Source of the DNA: Brachionus koreanus
Lineage: Eukaryota > Rotifera > Eurotatoria > Ploima > Brachionidae
NCBI GenBank assembly: GCA_016987375.1
Contig: PJRA01000549.1
Location: forward strand, 62,001 to 126,000
Reading direction: 5' to 3'
Length of the DNA: 64,000 bases
The position numbers and the translations under genes were made by a program. Position 1 is the stretch's first letter. Each line of letters starts with the position of its first letter. Shown here one piece after another: positions 35,682-47,700 of the stretch. Below the pieces are notes generated by a model that searched no databases, had not been told where the DNA came from, and worked only from the letters and a program-made list of their open reading frames with translations.

Positions 35682-36609
35682 TTTTTTTTATTTTTTGGAG
35701 TGAAAATAAAATAAAGTCAATTTTATATCTAAATTTTTCAAGCTAAAATTTAAATTGCTTTTAATCTTCAAAACTTATCTTTAGAATTTAGTCTAAGAAT
35801 ATGGCTATTCGAAGACTGAATGAATAGTTAAAATCACAAGTTTTATGATATAATCATGCCATTTTGATAAACACATAAAATAAGATAAAAATGTTTGATA
35901 TTTTCTTTTATTCAAACAGAATAAAAATTTTCAAAAAAGCAAAAAATAAATGATAGTAAAAATGTTGTGATGTAATAACACCACAAAGATTAAAAAATAA
36001 AAATTTTAGCTATTGTACAATTTAATTGAAAAGTTTGGAGGCAGTATTTTAACATTCTGTTTTAAATAGCCATCGGTATTACCTAAAATTTTGATCGGTC
36101 AATTAATACTTAAAAATTGTTCTACAATTATAAAAAAATTAGATGAATTGAAAAAATTTAAAAATTCAAATGGCACTTTTTGAGAATTGATTTGTTGCTT
36201 TCAGATCTGGAAACTATGATAAAAATGAAAATTTTTATATTTACATTTAAAAATTAAAAGCTTACTAATATTTTTTTTCGGTTTTTCACTTTTTTCTTAG
36301 CTCTTAGGTTTCTTAAAAAAAATAATTTAATAATAAAAAAATTTAAATTTTAAATTTATTTATCAGTTTTAATTTAAATCTTGATCTCTAAATTACTAAA
36401 TTTATTTAGATCTTTTTGTTTGTTAATATTTTGCTATCTTTCACCAAGAATTAGTTAAAAATTTTTTTTTTATTTTTCTTTAAAATTTAGACGAAATAAC
36501 TTTTTAAATAGATCTTACTTCTCGAATAAAATTAGCGTTGGAGGAATCTTCATTGTATTTTAATTGATCTTTGATCTTTTATTTATTTTAAAAAATATTT
36601 TATCTAAAT
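35682..36609. other. Intergenic stretch upstream of the SLC6 gene
   Basis: AT-rich with no exon or repeat recognised. It should contain the SLC6 promoter and the 3' UTR of the small membrane-protein gene. Confidence 0.45.
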
Positions 36610-37137
36610 TTATAGAATTACTTTTTTTAAAAAATTTTCATATTCATTCATTTTGATTTTGAATGCACTTAGGTCTTTTTGAGTATTCGAATTCTGTAAA
36701 TCAACTTCATTTTTAAATTCGTTCAGTGAATTTTGAAATTTTGAATACGAAAAAATCATTGAAAAAGCAAACAGAAGAGACACAGTTACAAAAATTCCAA
36801 TTAAGATTAGTTTGAAAATTCGACAATAGTATCTTCGCCGCCTCCTAGAATAATTTAAAATAAAAAAATTTTCAAGTTAAAATTCTAAAATTTACTGTCT
36901 TATAGTTGTTTTGTTTGCAGTAAAGAAGTATTCTTGATCATCACTAGATGAATAATTGAGGAGTCTACTCGTGCCTCCACTAACACCTAAACTAGTACTC
37001 ATGTTGAATGTGTCAACAGAGTTCTTTTTTGATAAATTTTTATATTTCAAATTATTTTTAATTAACGCATTAAGCTCTTTTCTTTTTTTCATGCGCTTCG
37101 GACCACGTAAGTTCCATGTTATGACTTCTTCGTCCAT
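36610..37137 (-). CDS. Small single-pass membrane protein, function unknown
   Basis: Two exons, 37137-36896 and 36844-36610, join in phase to give about 158 residues. I do not recognise the family. The N-terminal half is hydrophilic and basic (GPKRMKKRKELNALIKNNLK), followed by a Ser/Asn-rich stretch. An Arg-rich stop-transfer-like cluster (RRRRYYCR) precedes one hydrophobic helix (LILIGIFVTVSLLFAFSMIF). A polar, probably coiled-coil tail follows (FQNSLNEFKNEVDLQNS). By the positive-inside rule the long N-terminus would be cytosolic (type II). The frame remains open ten codons upstream of the ATG. A GT six bases before the stop leaves room for a further exon. Confidence 0.55.
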
Positions 37138-37382
37138 TTCAAATTTGTTGCACGCATCAATTACCAATAAAAGGTATTTTATAATTTTTTTTTAATTTAA
37201 AATATTTATTTTAATTTATGATAGTTTTTAAATAAAATAATTAAAAATTATGCTTTTAAAATTTATTCCATTTGTGCATAAGAACTTAAACAAGAGCAAA
37301 TCTGAATTAATAATTTTAAAGCTCTATAAAAATAAAAGTAATAAAACAAAATTTTATTCGAAATGTTTATTTAATTAAGTGT

Positions 37383-40294
37383 TTATTCCATTTGGTTGTA
37401 AAGTTTTAGGGCCTCTTGTCTATCTCTTATCAACTGATGATACAGATAAATGCTTTTTACCTAATTTGAAATTAATTTTTAAATTTTGCCAAAATTGTGC
37501 ACTAAATATTTTACTTTTTCACTTTGAGATAAATTGTTTTCGTTACCAATATTGTTCATTTGGACCAGAATTATTTCATTTAAAGCTGGATTCTTGCACA
37601 AACGAGTAAAATCATAGTTTAAATTATAAGCGTCAGCTAACTGCTGAATATGAGCTTTATTAGGCACAACAATACCTACTAAATGGCCGTTTTTATCACA
37701 AAAAATAAATATCTGATGCACTAAGTTCCCTTTTAGATATATATTTTCTAGTCTACTCAAAAATCTTTCATCACAGAGTCTCAATTTGTCATCATCCTTT
37801 ATAGAAAATTTTTTTATTTACAAAAAATCATGGCGATATGGACACTTATGATTAAAAATTATATATTTTATTTTTTGTACAAATTTAAATAATTTAAAAT
37901 ATCTCTATGAGAGTTTTTTGTTTTTTTTTTTTAAAAATTTTGACTTTCTCATTTAAATAAACTATTTAATGTAACTAAATTCAATTGTTGAAATAAAAGC
38001 AATCGCCAAAGATTATTAATAAAGATTAATTACCAATTCAGCTGATAGCATAGATTTTTTATTTGAGTTTTGACCAGACCAATTTTCTAATTCACAAGTA
38101 ATTTCAATTATTTTACAACCAATATTTTCGAAAAAATTTATAATTTCTCTATCAAACACAATGCTATCTGTAAAAATCAACTTGAGTCTAATTTGTGAAT
38201 GCTCATTGTTTATGCCTAATTTCAACTTTAAAAAAAAATGAAATAATTAATTTATTTTTTCTTATTATCAATTTTACTCCATCAAACAAATTTCTAATTT
38301 GATCTTTATTTAGGTAAGTGACGGTGGGACGAAGTTTAATTATTTTTTGAAGAATGCTTTCATTATTAGATGGACTAAATGCAATCGAACCATTATTTCG
38401 TAGTATCAAAATCTACAAATGAAAAAAAATCTTAATCTAATCTTATTTTTAAAAAATTAATAATTTTTACTTGAATGACAGTATTAAGAACACTCCAGCT
38501 AGATTGACCGGAAAAGTAAACTTCTTTATTTTGAAGTAAAAATATGTTGCTTTCTTTTAATTTATTTTCAACCAATGTATTGCCATAAGAAATAGATGAA
38601 TTCGTCAATGCAGCATCAAATTCTGTTTCATTATTTTTGTAATAAATTGAATGTAAATTATTTTGAAACTTATTGTCTTTAATAAATAATTGTTTTAAAA
38701 AAGTAAAAATTGAAAAATACTTTTGGACTTTTTGGATTATTTCGTCCGATTTCTTTAATTTTTTCGAAATTAATTAAATGAATATTCAGAGTTTTAGCTC
38801 TGTCAATGGCACATTGCTCAATTTCTCTTTCGAAAATTATAATCAACTTTAAATTTGAAGCATTCTGCATTAAATCTATTGCCATATAGCTACTATCACA
38901 CATAACTACACTTAATTTGCCTAAAAAATATTAATTTCATTTAATTTTACCAGAATATTTATCTATCAATCAATTTATATTACTTTCATTTAGGATTTTT
39001 GAAATTTCGGCAATGGATTTTTTCCTGTTTATTGGCACTCGTATAAATGAGAATAAACCACAACATAAGTCAAGTAAAGTACATTCTGGTCGATCAGACA
39101 TGTAGAAACCAATTTTGGCATCTTGATCAGAACCGAATCCAAGTGAAATTAGACCGCTTCCAAGCTCGTAAATTTCATTTTTAACATCTGAATATTTAAT
39201 CCATTTAATTTCATCTGATTTTTTCTCATGATAAACCATAATTTCTTGCTCAGCTTATTGGATGCTTTAGTTTTAATTAGTTTAGTTTGTTTTCGAAAAA
39301 AATTACTATTTTTTATAAACGTATCATTCAATTGCTCATATAAAGAATCAAATGACTGCTGATTTATCTAAAAAATAATTTTTATTTAAAGTTATTTCTA
39401 ACAAATAAAAGTCAATTAATATGTTAAATTAAGATCAATAGAATTTATTTTGTGAATAGTTTTTTAGTTTTGAAAATTTTCAAATTTAAGCTTTTAAACT
39501 AATTATTTTGTATTATAATATCTTTTTTTCTAAGGTTTTGGTTATCAAATTTAAAATCCGTATTAAGTCTCACTTTAACTTCAACTCTTAAAACTTTTGT
39601 GAAACTCAGTGTTTGTTAAAAATATAATTCTAAATTAAAGTTAATGAATTTTTCAACAATTATTTGCTTTTATTTAGCAATTTAATAAATATTTATTAAA
39701 TAAAAATTAAAATTATATTTGTTTTTTTTTCATGGACAGGACAAACAACAAGACAACAAAAAAATGTCTCAATTTTTCGATAGTTTTTAAATCTCAATGT
39801 GTTTTCGAGACTAATTTTATCTTTATTTAAACCATAAATCTCGGTATCTAGCCTTTTTATCCCACATTTATCGATTTAAAAAAAAAGTTTAAATTAAATA
39901 TTTTTAAGTCATATTATTAAGACTAAAAAAGTTTAAAAAAAATAAATAAACTATAAAGTCTTGAATTCAGCTAAAAAAGTTTCATTTAACTGATTTTACA
40001 TTAAACTATTTTCCTCCAAAAAAAGACTTTTTTATCTCCTGTTGTAATTCTTAATAATTTTTATAATCATATGGTTTAAAGATTGAAGAAGAATACATTT
40101 TATTGAGTATTTTTAACATTTTTTTCAAAAAAAATTTTGATTAATTATCAAGCTAATGCCATTAAGCTAGTTATTTTTTTTTCTATTCGTAAAATATGAA
40201 AAATGGTTAAAAGCTAATTTTTTTTTAAAAAATGAAGAGAAATGTCAAACCTTGTGATCGGAATTGGTATATTCTTCTTGTTTTGAAACTGAAT
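37383..40294 (-). CDS. Acyl-CoA synthetase (ACSL)-like protein lacking adenylation motifs
   Basis: Nine exons join in phase: 40294-40251, 39367-39307, 39253-38984, 38920-38721, 38668-38471, 38412-38278, 38225-38034, 37796-37515 and 37460-37383. Three parts follow long-chain acyl-CoA synthetases. KWIKYSDVKNEIYELGSGL matches the N-domain, and GSIAFSPSNNESILQ with KLRPTVTYLNKDQIRNLFDG matches the core. The last, CDERFLSRLENIYLKGNLV with HLVGIVVPNKAHIQ, matches the C-domain. The P-loop TSGTTGxPKG is absent, since its place reads NETEFDAALTNSSIS. About 100 residues with YGxTE and the HTGD motif are missing at the 38034/37796 junction, and the C-terminus is short. Catalysis is unlikely. It is either a pseudoenzyme or a decaying paralog, but every exon is open with good splice sites. 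No in-frame ATG was found in the first two exons (see the proline-rich gene). Confidence 0.7.
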
Positions 40295-40361
40295 CTAAAA
40301 ATAAAATTTAAATTTTAAAATACTCTATAATTTTTTTTAATTTTTAATTTTGTTTTAAATT

Positions 40362-41258
40362 TTAATTACGAAAGTGATTTCTATTAGGAAAAAATTCATA
40401 AATATTCTCGCTTTCGTATTCTGTTTGACAGTAAAAATTTTGGTTTGAAAACATTTCATCAATTCCAAGCTCTTCTAAATAATCAAAATCAATAAAATTA
40501 TCACTATCTATTTCATTTCTGAATTGTTCATATTTTTTCAGATTAGAAAACTCATAGTTCGTTTTGTAAACTTCCGGATCGACCCTATATATGCCTAGAT
40601 CATGAATTACAGGCTCAATTTTTACTAAAGGTGTTTCCCACTCGATTAGTTGATTCCTTAGCTCTTTTTGAGTTGGAGAACAACATTTTTCATAGACAAT
40701 TTTTCGCTTTCTATTTGGATAAGGGAGCCATTTTTCTATGATAATATCTGGCGGTTTCATAGGCATATCAGGCAGTTTTTCAACAATAACTTTTCGAGTA
40801 GGAGGTTCAACTCTTTTGGCCGGAATTGTGATAATTTTTTTTTCTGCCTTTTTTGGGGGTTCCGGTGGATGTTCTCGGTAAACGATTGGTTCAGGGGTTT
40901 TTGGTCTTATTCCTTCTTGTCGAATAATCAGAGGTGGTGCCGGAGGTTCCTGAACACATGGCTCTTCTCTGATGATTATTTCTTCTGGCTCTGGTGTTGG
41001 AGGCCTCAAGTAGCGAATTAGAACCTCTTGGTTTTGTTCAATTTTTCCATTGTTATGTTTGTTTATTACTACTGGACTATCATCTTTGTTTATTGAATAT
41101 TCATTCAAATTAATTGGACCCGACCAGTCTAAGCATTCATCTTTATTCAACCAAATTCCCTTCTCATCGTTAACAGTGGTGACATCTTCGCTCTTAGTTT
41201 GAATTGGCTCTTGGGAATCGAGAATTTTCTTCTCAATTTCCGAAACGTATTCATTCAT
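40362..41258 (-). CDS. Proline-rich repeat protein, possible N-terminus of the ACSL-like gene
   Basis: An open frame of 298 residues starts at the ATG at 41258. It begins acidic (MNEYVSEIEKKILDSQEP), then WLNKDECLDWSGPINLNEYS. The middle is a series of proline-rich modules with paired Ile/Val: RYLRPPTPEPEEIIIREEP, EPPAPPLIIRQE, PKTPEPIVYREHPPEPP, RKVIVEKLPDMPMKPPDIII, EKWLPYPNRKRKIVYEK. From memory, this order of modules recurs in an unnamed soluble protein family of animals and protists, and I know no function for it. The frame ends at 40362 if unspliced. A GT donor at 40369 instead joins in phase to the exon 40294-40251 and on into the ACSL-like exons, giving one 782-residue protein. Confidence 0.7.
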   Translation of the reverse strand: MNEYVSEIEKKILDSQEPIQTKSEDVTTVNDEKGIWLNKDECLDWSGPINLNEYSINKDDSPVVINKHNNGKIEQNQEVLIRYLRPPTPEPEEIIIREEPCVQEPPAPPLIIRQEGIRPKTPEPIVYREHPPEPPKKAEKKIITIPAKRVEPPTRKVIVEKLPDMPMKPPDIIIEKWLPYPNRKRKIVYEKCCSPTQKELRNQLIEWETPLVKIEPVIHDLGIYRVDPEVYKTNYEFSNLKKYEQFRNEIDSDNFIDFDYLEELGIDEMFSNQNFYCQTEYESENIYEFFPNRNHFRN

Positions 41259-41701
41259 TTTTTATCTAACGATAAGGTAAAAGTGAGTGTAGTTTTATTT
41301 TCAAGTTTTTATTAATTAAACCTTTTTTGGTTAATTAGTTTTACATAAATAAACCATGTTATGTAAAAATAGACAAAAATGAAAATTGGTTGGTTTTCAA
41401 ATGATAGCAAAGTATCCTTGCTAATTTGTGTTAAATGAAGGCAAACTAATAGAAAAAATTCCAAAAATTCAAGAAAGAAAAAATAAAGTAAAAAAAAGCT
41501 TTGGATTTTTATTCATTCAAATTTAGTAAAGCATTTAAAAAAAATAAAATAAAAATAGAAGAGACGTAAAATAAAAAAAAATCAAAAATAGAGAAAGAGA
41601 GAGAAAAAAATGATAAAAATTGCTTTTTTCCTTTAATATATTTTGACTAAATTTGAATTTTATTCAACTTCAAACGTTTGCTATGTACAAATTATGATTT
41701 T
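41259..41701. other. Short intergenic region between KMT2C/D 3' end and proline-rich gene
   Basis: AT-rich with purine-rich runs near 41560-41620. It contains the KMT2C/D poly(A) signal on the minus strand (TTTATT at 41659-41664) and should hold the promoter of the proline-rich gene. Nothing else was seen. Confidence 0.5.
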
Positions 41702-44700
41702 TTAATTCATCCATTTTTTACAATTTGCCGATCCACACAAACACTGAATTTTGCTGCTTTCGTCCTCAAATTCAAATTGATAGTCATATGTAAACTTGAA
41801 AAAAAAATTCACTTCAATGTCATGCTTAATTAAATAAAATATATTTCATTACTTCTTCTCCTTTGAGTATCTTTTTATTAGCTATTATAATTATTTTTTG
41901 TTCTTTATCAACCGTAACTGTTTCGGCTACACAATTCGGATCGCAACAATGGTTTATGTATCGAGCTAAGCCTCCTGATATAGTTGCATCAACAACAAGT
42001 TCGTCATTCAAACGGAACATGTAAATACCCCGATTCTAGACGAAATTAAAAATTAATATTTATAACAAATATATTTTGCAAATCTTATTTTTAGAATTTA
42101 AATAATTTCAAGATGTGGTTTAGGTTTAATTTTTTTAAAAATTTTTATAAAAAATCTATAAAAAAATAATTTGTTTTTTTTTTAAATAAGAACCAAATCA
42201 AGCATGGCAATTTATTTAGTTCGACTATGAAGACATGTGTTTCAGACTTTTAAATTATTTACTTTGAATTTTTTAGAGTAAAAAGAGTTTTTTTTACACA
42301 ACTATTTGATAAAACTTAAATTCTATTCTTTGAAGCAAATTAAAAACCAAATCAATCTAAATTTGAGTTTTTTTAAGCAAAATATTTAACTTAAAACTCA
42401 AGAATTAGATTCTATAATCAAAAGCTTATAAAATTGATTTTTAATTGAATTAAATCGATTCAAAAAATTTGTTTGTAAATAACTGAGAAAAAGAAGAAAA
42501 CATTTAAAAATTTTATAATTACAAAAATACTTTTTTTAAATAAGATGCTTTTTATTAAATTAAATTAATCAGTAAAATAGTAAATCAAAATTAAACATGT
42601 GAAATAAATTTTTTATCAATTCATAAATATTCCAAATTCTAAACTTTAATTTTTTAAGCAACTTTGTTTCATAACTGAATTTTAAATTCAAGATTTTTTT
42701 TCTTAATTTTGCGGCTAAAGTAAATCTTAATGATTTCTATGCTATTTATCTTAGTAATGTTTTAACGATATGAATACTAACCTACAAAGATTTTTTTTTT
42801 AAATAGGTATAGATTAATGCGATATTTCGTTTTAATCATTTTGGTCAGTTTCATTAGATTTGTTGATAGTTTGATCTTAAGCCTATAACTTAACATTTGA
42901 AAAATATTTTATGAAAGCGATTAAAATTTAAAGAATTAACTTTTTGAAAATGATTGAAAATATTCTGGTGATATAATTTTTAAAAAAATTAAAAAATTTA
43001 AAAACAATTTGAGATTAATTAATTACTATGTTTCTCTTTATTTAAAAATATACAGTTTTCAGATTCGTCTTCTTTGTTTAAATTTTTGGCGTTTTAGTAT
43101 GATACTAGCGTGTTGGAAAAGAGCTAATGTTACTCCAGTATATAAGAAGAAAAGTGGAAAAACAAATCCTGAAAACTATCGTCCAATATCGCTTTTATCG
43201 ATATTGATAAAAATAATGGAGAAGCTAATAAGAAATGTAATGGTAATACATTTATCAGAACACAAATTACTTTCTACTCATCAACATGGATTTATGCGTG
43301 GTAAATCCTGTGTAACCAACTTGCTTGAAAGCTTAGATATTATTACTGAGGCCTTGAATAGAGGATTTAGTGCTGTGGTAGTATTTTTAGATTTCTCGAA
43401 GGCGTTTGATCGCGTTTCGCATAAGCTACTAAAGATCAAGTTAAAGAGCTATGGATTTACCGGTAAGCTTTTGGCATGGCTCGAAAATTTTCTACAAGAT
43501 AGGCAACAGAAAGTTGTAATAGGTCAGTATGAATCTGATTGGGTTGATGTGTTAACAAAAAGTTTAATTGCACCATGTTAAATGGTGCTACGATGCGAAA
43601 CTCATGAGCTAAGTGGATAATGAAAGACCAAGTGGAGGAGTAAGGGGAGCAAAACATCGCATTTGCTCGCAGCTAACAAAATGCAAGTTCGACCAACCAG
43701 TTCAAAAACAGATTGAACAATGTCGGTAGAAACACAAAAAAACGAAAAGTCTACTATAGTCTTTCTGCTTTGTCAGTTTAGTTAAACTAAACGTGACCGT
43801 AGAATATTAGCTATTATTATTATTTTGTTTTTAAGATTATTGAAAAAAATACTTCTTTTTTAGTTAAAAACTAAAAACAATTTTCGAATATCAAATCTCC
43901 GATTTCAGTTATAGCATCTCTAAATGTAACAAAAGTGATCCTAAATGCATCCAAAGCCGAGTAAATTTATATTATTGTTTCAGAAATTATTTAAAAAAAA
44001 CTTTGTCCTTAAATTAGATAGCACTATAATTTTGCATTGATAAGAAAATTAATTTTTAGAAAATATTTTATTTGAATAATTTTCATAGACAAACGACCGT
44101 AGTCATTAATTCATCTTAGTTTTAGATCTTTTAATTTGAAATTATTAATTTTTGAAAACTAAGAAAAGACATTTTTTGGACTAAAAAAAATTCAGTTTAT
44201 CTTAATAAGTCAAAGTCGAGGTATAGACTACATTTTATTAAATAAAATTATTCAAATATTATTTATTTTTATTAATTTTTCTTTAAATCCTATTTGATTG
44301 TTCAATTCTTGATGATTAATTCTTGAATAAATAACAAAAAAATAATCCAACAAAGATTTCTCTTTTTATTTAATGAACCCGTATCCCTAGGAGGGGATGC
44401 GCCCCACGCCTCGTTTAACGCCCAAAGCAAAGCTCAAGACATGTTTTGATAGACATTCACTTTAAAAAAATATTAATAAGATTCTATTTTTAGGCAAAAT
44501 GGAATCAAAATTCAATGCTGATCTCACTTTTTTGTTATTGAATTGTTAATTTTATAGTTTTTATCAGATTTGATCTAAGTAATCAATTATAAACAAACAA
44601 AAAAAACTTGAAAAACTTAATAAACTTTAACAATATTTGTACTTTCCAGATATAATATACATAAAAATAGCTTTTAAATTGTTTTATATGTCAAAATTTT

Positions 44701-47700
44701 GTACCTATAAAAAAAAAAAACCGCCAATAAACAAGTTCGAGGCAAAGTAGGAATCAAAGCACACATGAGAAGATGTAAAACAACACAAAATACCATCATC
44801 ATAGATTCGAATTAAACTTTTTTTTTCTAATTCATTTAATCATTTAATTAAATTTAAAATTATATATATATATATTTAAAGCAAGTAATTCACAGACATA
44901 GTACTGTAAACTAGTGTAACCAGTGTGTTTTTAATCAATTGTGCTATCTATATTTATTCAATAAACTAAACTTAAATTAAAATCTAAAATCTAATTATTA
45001 TCTAAAACGTTAATGATAATAATACTCTGTATTAAATTTCTTTTCTGCAGATCAATTTATTAAATCTAAAAATTTAAATTTAAAAATAATAGTTACTTGT
45101 GATTCGTAAAGCTTTTCACGTCTATTGGCAACTTCATTTCTAATTAATTCACCTATATATTCTATAATCATTGTATTTTTTTCTAAATCCCTAGCTGCAA
45201 ACAAACCAAGACCCTTTGAAAAAAAAATCAAAAAATTAAAACTAAAACCTAAAAATCAAAATCAAAATAATGAAATACTTGAATTTTGGATTTGGCTAAA
45301 TAAACATTTTGTCTCCATTCAACTTTTAGCTTTCTAAATTGACTGGATTTCGATTGAAAAAATTGTTTAGAATAAGCTACTGAACCAACATTATCTGAAT
45401 CAGCGGTTAATTTAACAAATTCATCGTCATCTGACAAATCCTGAATTTTTTCGTACACATTGTCATTAATTTGATTTTGATTGAATCCATTCGAATTAAG
45501 TCCATTGGAACTACTAGCATTGCTTTCACTTCTGTGCACTGAATTTGGAACCATAGTTGGACAAGTCAAAGTCCTTGACTTTATAAAATGAGTCCTAAGC
45601 TTAGGCTCACTTCGAGCACATCCAGTCGGATTAATCGCTAAAGGCATATCCAATAATTGCAATTTACCAAACTTAAAAGCATAGTTAGTCAAAGTCTCGA
45701 CTCCGGGCAACGACTCCACCAGTCTAATGATATGAGGTTCAGTCAAGCCATACATATATTCACCACTAAAATAATTTGGAAACAACTTAACTAAATCAAA
45801 ATTTTTTCTCATTATTTCGACTTTTTCCAGTATTCTCTTCCATATATCAGTAGGTGACTTGTCCACAATTACTTCTTTTTCACCGGTCTCTTCAGTTATT
45901 GTTACCGAAAATTCCGGTTTTCCATCAACCTCTTCAATTGAACACAAGTAATGACATCGTTTTAGGCAACTTTTGGTCGACCAATAAATTCTGGTCGCTC
46001 TATAGCCAACAGGATAAATGTAATCTCTAGTGTTGTAGCCACCAGAAGCCAGCTGATGTGGCAACAATTGGCCTATGTTATGAAGTATAAGACTTCCAAT
46101 TCTAATTGCATAAGCATTATCATCAAAGTCTCTATTCATAAAGCTCTGTATTTGAGCCACTTCATCTCGCTGTATCCAAACACTTCTCTTAACACTCAAA
46201 TCAGTTAATCGATTTTCGTTCAATGCCTTGCATGAATGTGTTGAGCAATATATTGTTTTGTCTTGATTAAATGCACATTTGTCTTTTACAGCACACGGAA
46301 AATGATAGAAACAATTACATTTTGGACTAAAACAGCGTAAAGATGCACCCTTTTCATGACAATAGCAGCACTGTTGATTTTGACTTTTTTTGAAAGCTAT
46401 CTCAACGTTTATCAAAGCTCCATTCATAATTTCGTATACTTCATCAGACCACAGAGCACAGTTTAAATGAGACCATTTGTCCATGTCCAAACTGAGCAAA
46501 CGACACGGGCCATTTTGTTCCAAATCACCATTTTGCTTACAAAATACACACTTTCGATGGTCATCATAGCCATTTGCTTTCAATAACTCAAACTTTTCCG
46601 ATCTTGTGATGTGTTCACTATCTGACAAATTCTTGATTAAGTCACGTGACCATTTCAATAATCTTTTTTCTTTTTTAGGTAAAAATTCACTCTTAATCGA
46701 TACTGCTGTACTATTTATATCTTGATTTTGAGATTTTAATTGTTTTAAGTTTAGCAATTTTTTAAATGACATTCGACAATATTTAGAACAAAATAAAATT
46801 TTCTTATCTAAATTCTCTTTTTCCTCATCATTTATAAAACACTCACAAAATGAACAAGTATTGAATTTAATATTTGCCAATGACTGCATTGTGTACAATG
46901 TTTCATGATTAGCATTTGTTTTGTGATTTTCATTTAACTTTGTCTCATATTTAACTATTTTGCCCAAGTCCATTATACCTGGCATATCAATATTCAATAT
47001 TTCGCTCATCTTCTCGACTGTCTCTTTAAAATTTAGACCAGCTTTGTGCGACAATTTAAAAGTTGTTCTAACCATATCACCATTATGTGTCACTTCAGCA
47101 GTTTCTTTTTTAATTTGATTCGACTGTAGTTCTATTCGAGGACTTGATGGTTGTTTGAAGAGTATTTGCCCACTGTAATCAGTCATGTTCGAGTCTTCAT
47201 CGAACATTTTTTCACAACTAGACTCATTTTCAAGTAATCGTTCGAGTCTATTGCAAGAGTCGGCAAGCAATTCTCTGCTTGTGTCCACATTGGGTGGTTT
47301 GGATAAATTAGCCGAGCAAATTTTAACAGATTGTTGAACACTTTTTTTGTTATAAAGTGTCAGTTTATTTTCTATTTCCTCCAAAATGTTCTCTTTGTAT
47401 TCAATTGGCTCAATGCTGATTTTTAAGTTGTACAATTCACCTATATGCTTAAGATTGTAGTGACGAAATTTGAGAAAATGATCTTTCTCAGGTAGATTTA
47501 CATTTTGGTAAATTTCATCGCTGTGATCTATTTCCGGTTGACACATGCTCAGCAACCCAAATGACTTAAGCTCATCAAGAATTTTGTTCATTAAAATTTC
47601 ATTATTAATTTCCTGATTAGCTTTTATATTTTTTCTTTTACGTGGATTTTCATCCTCATTTATGTTCGACTCAATCTTGTTCTTTAAATCAGAGAGTAAT

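Noticed and set aside
40668..41021. 117-codon plus-strand open frame rich in Trp and Phe
   Set aside because: It is the complement of the proline-rich coding sequence, which creates such shadows.
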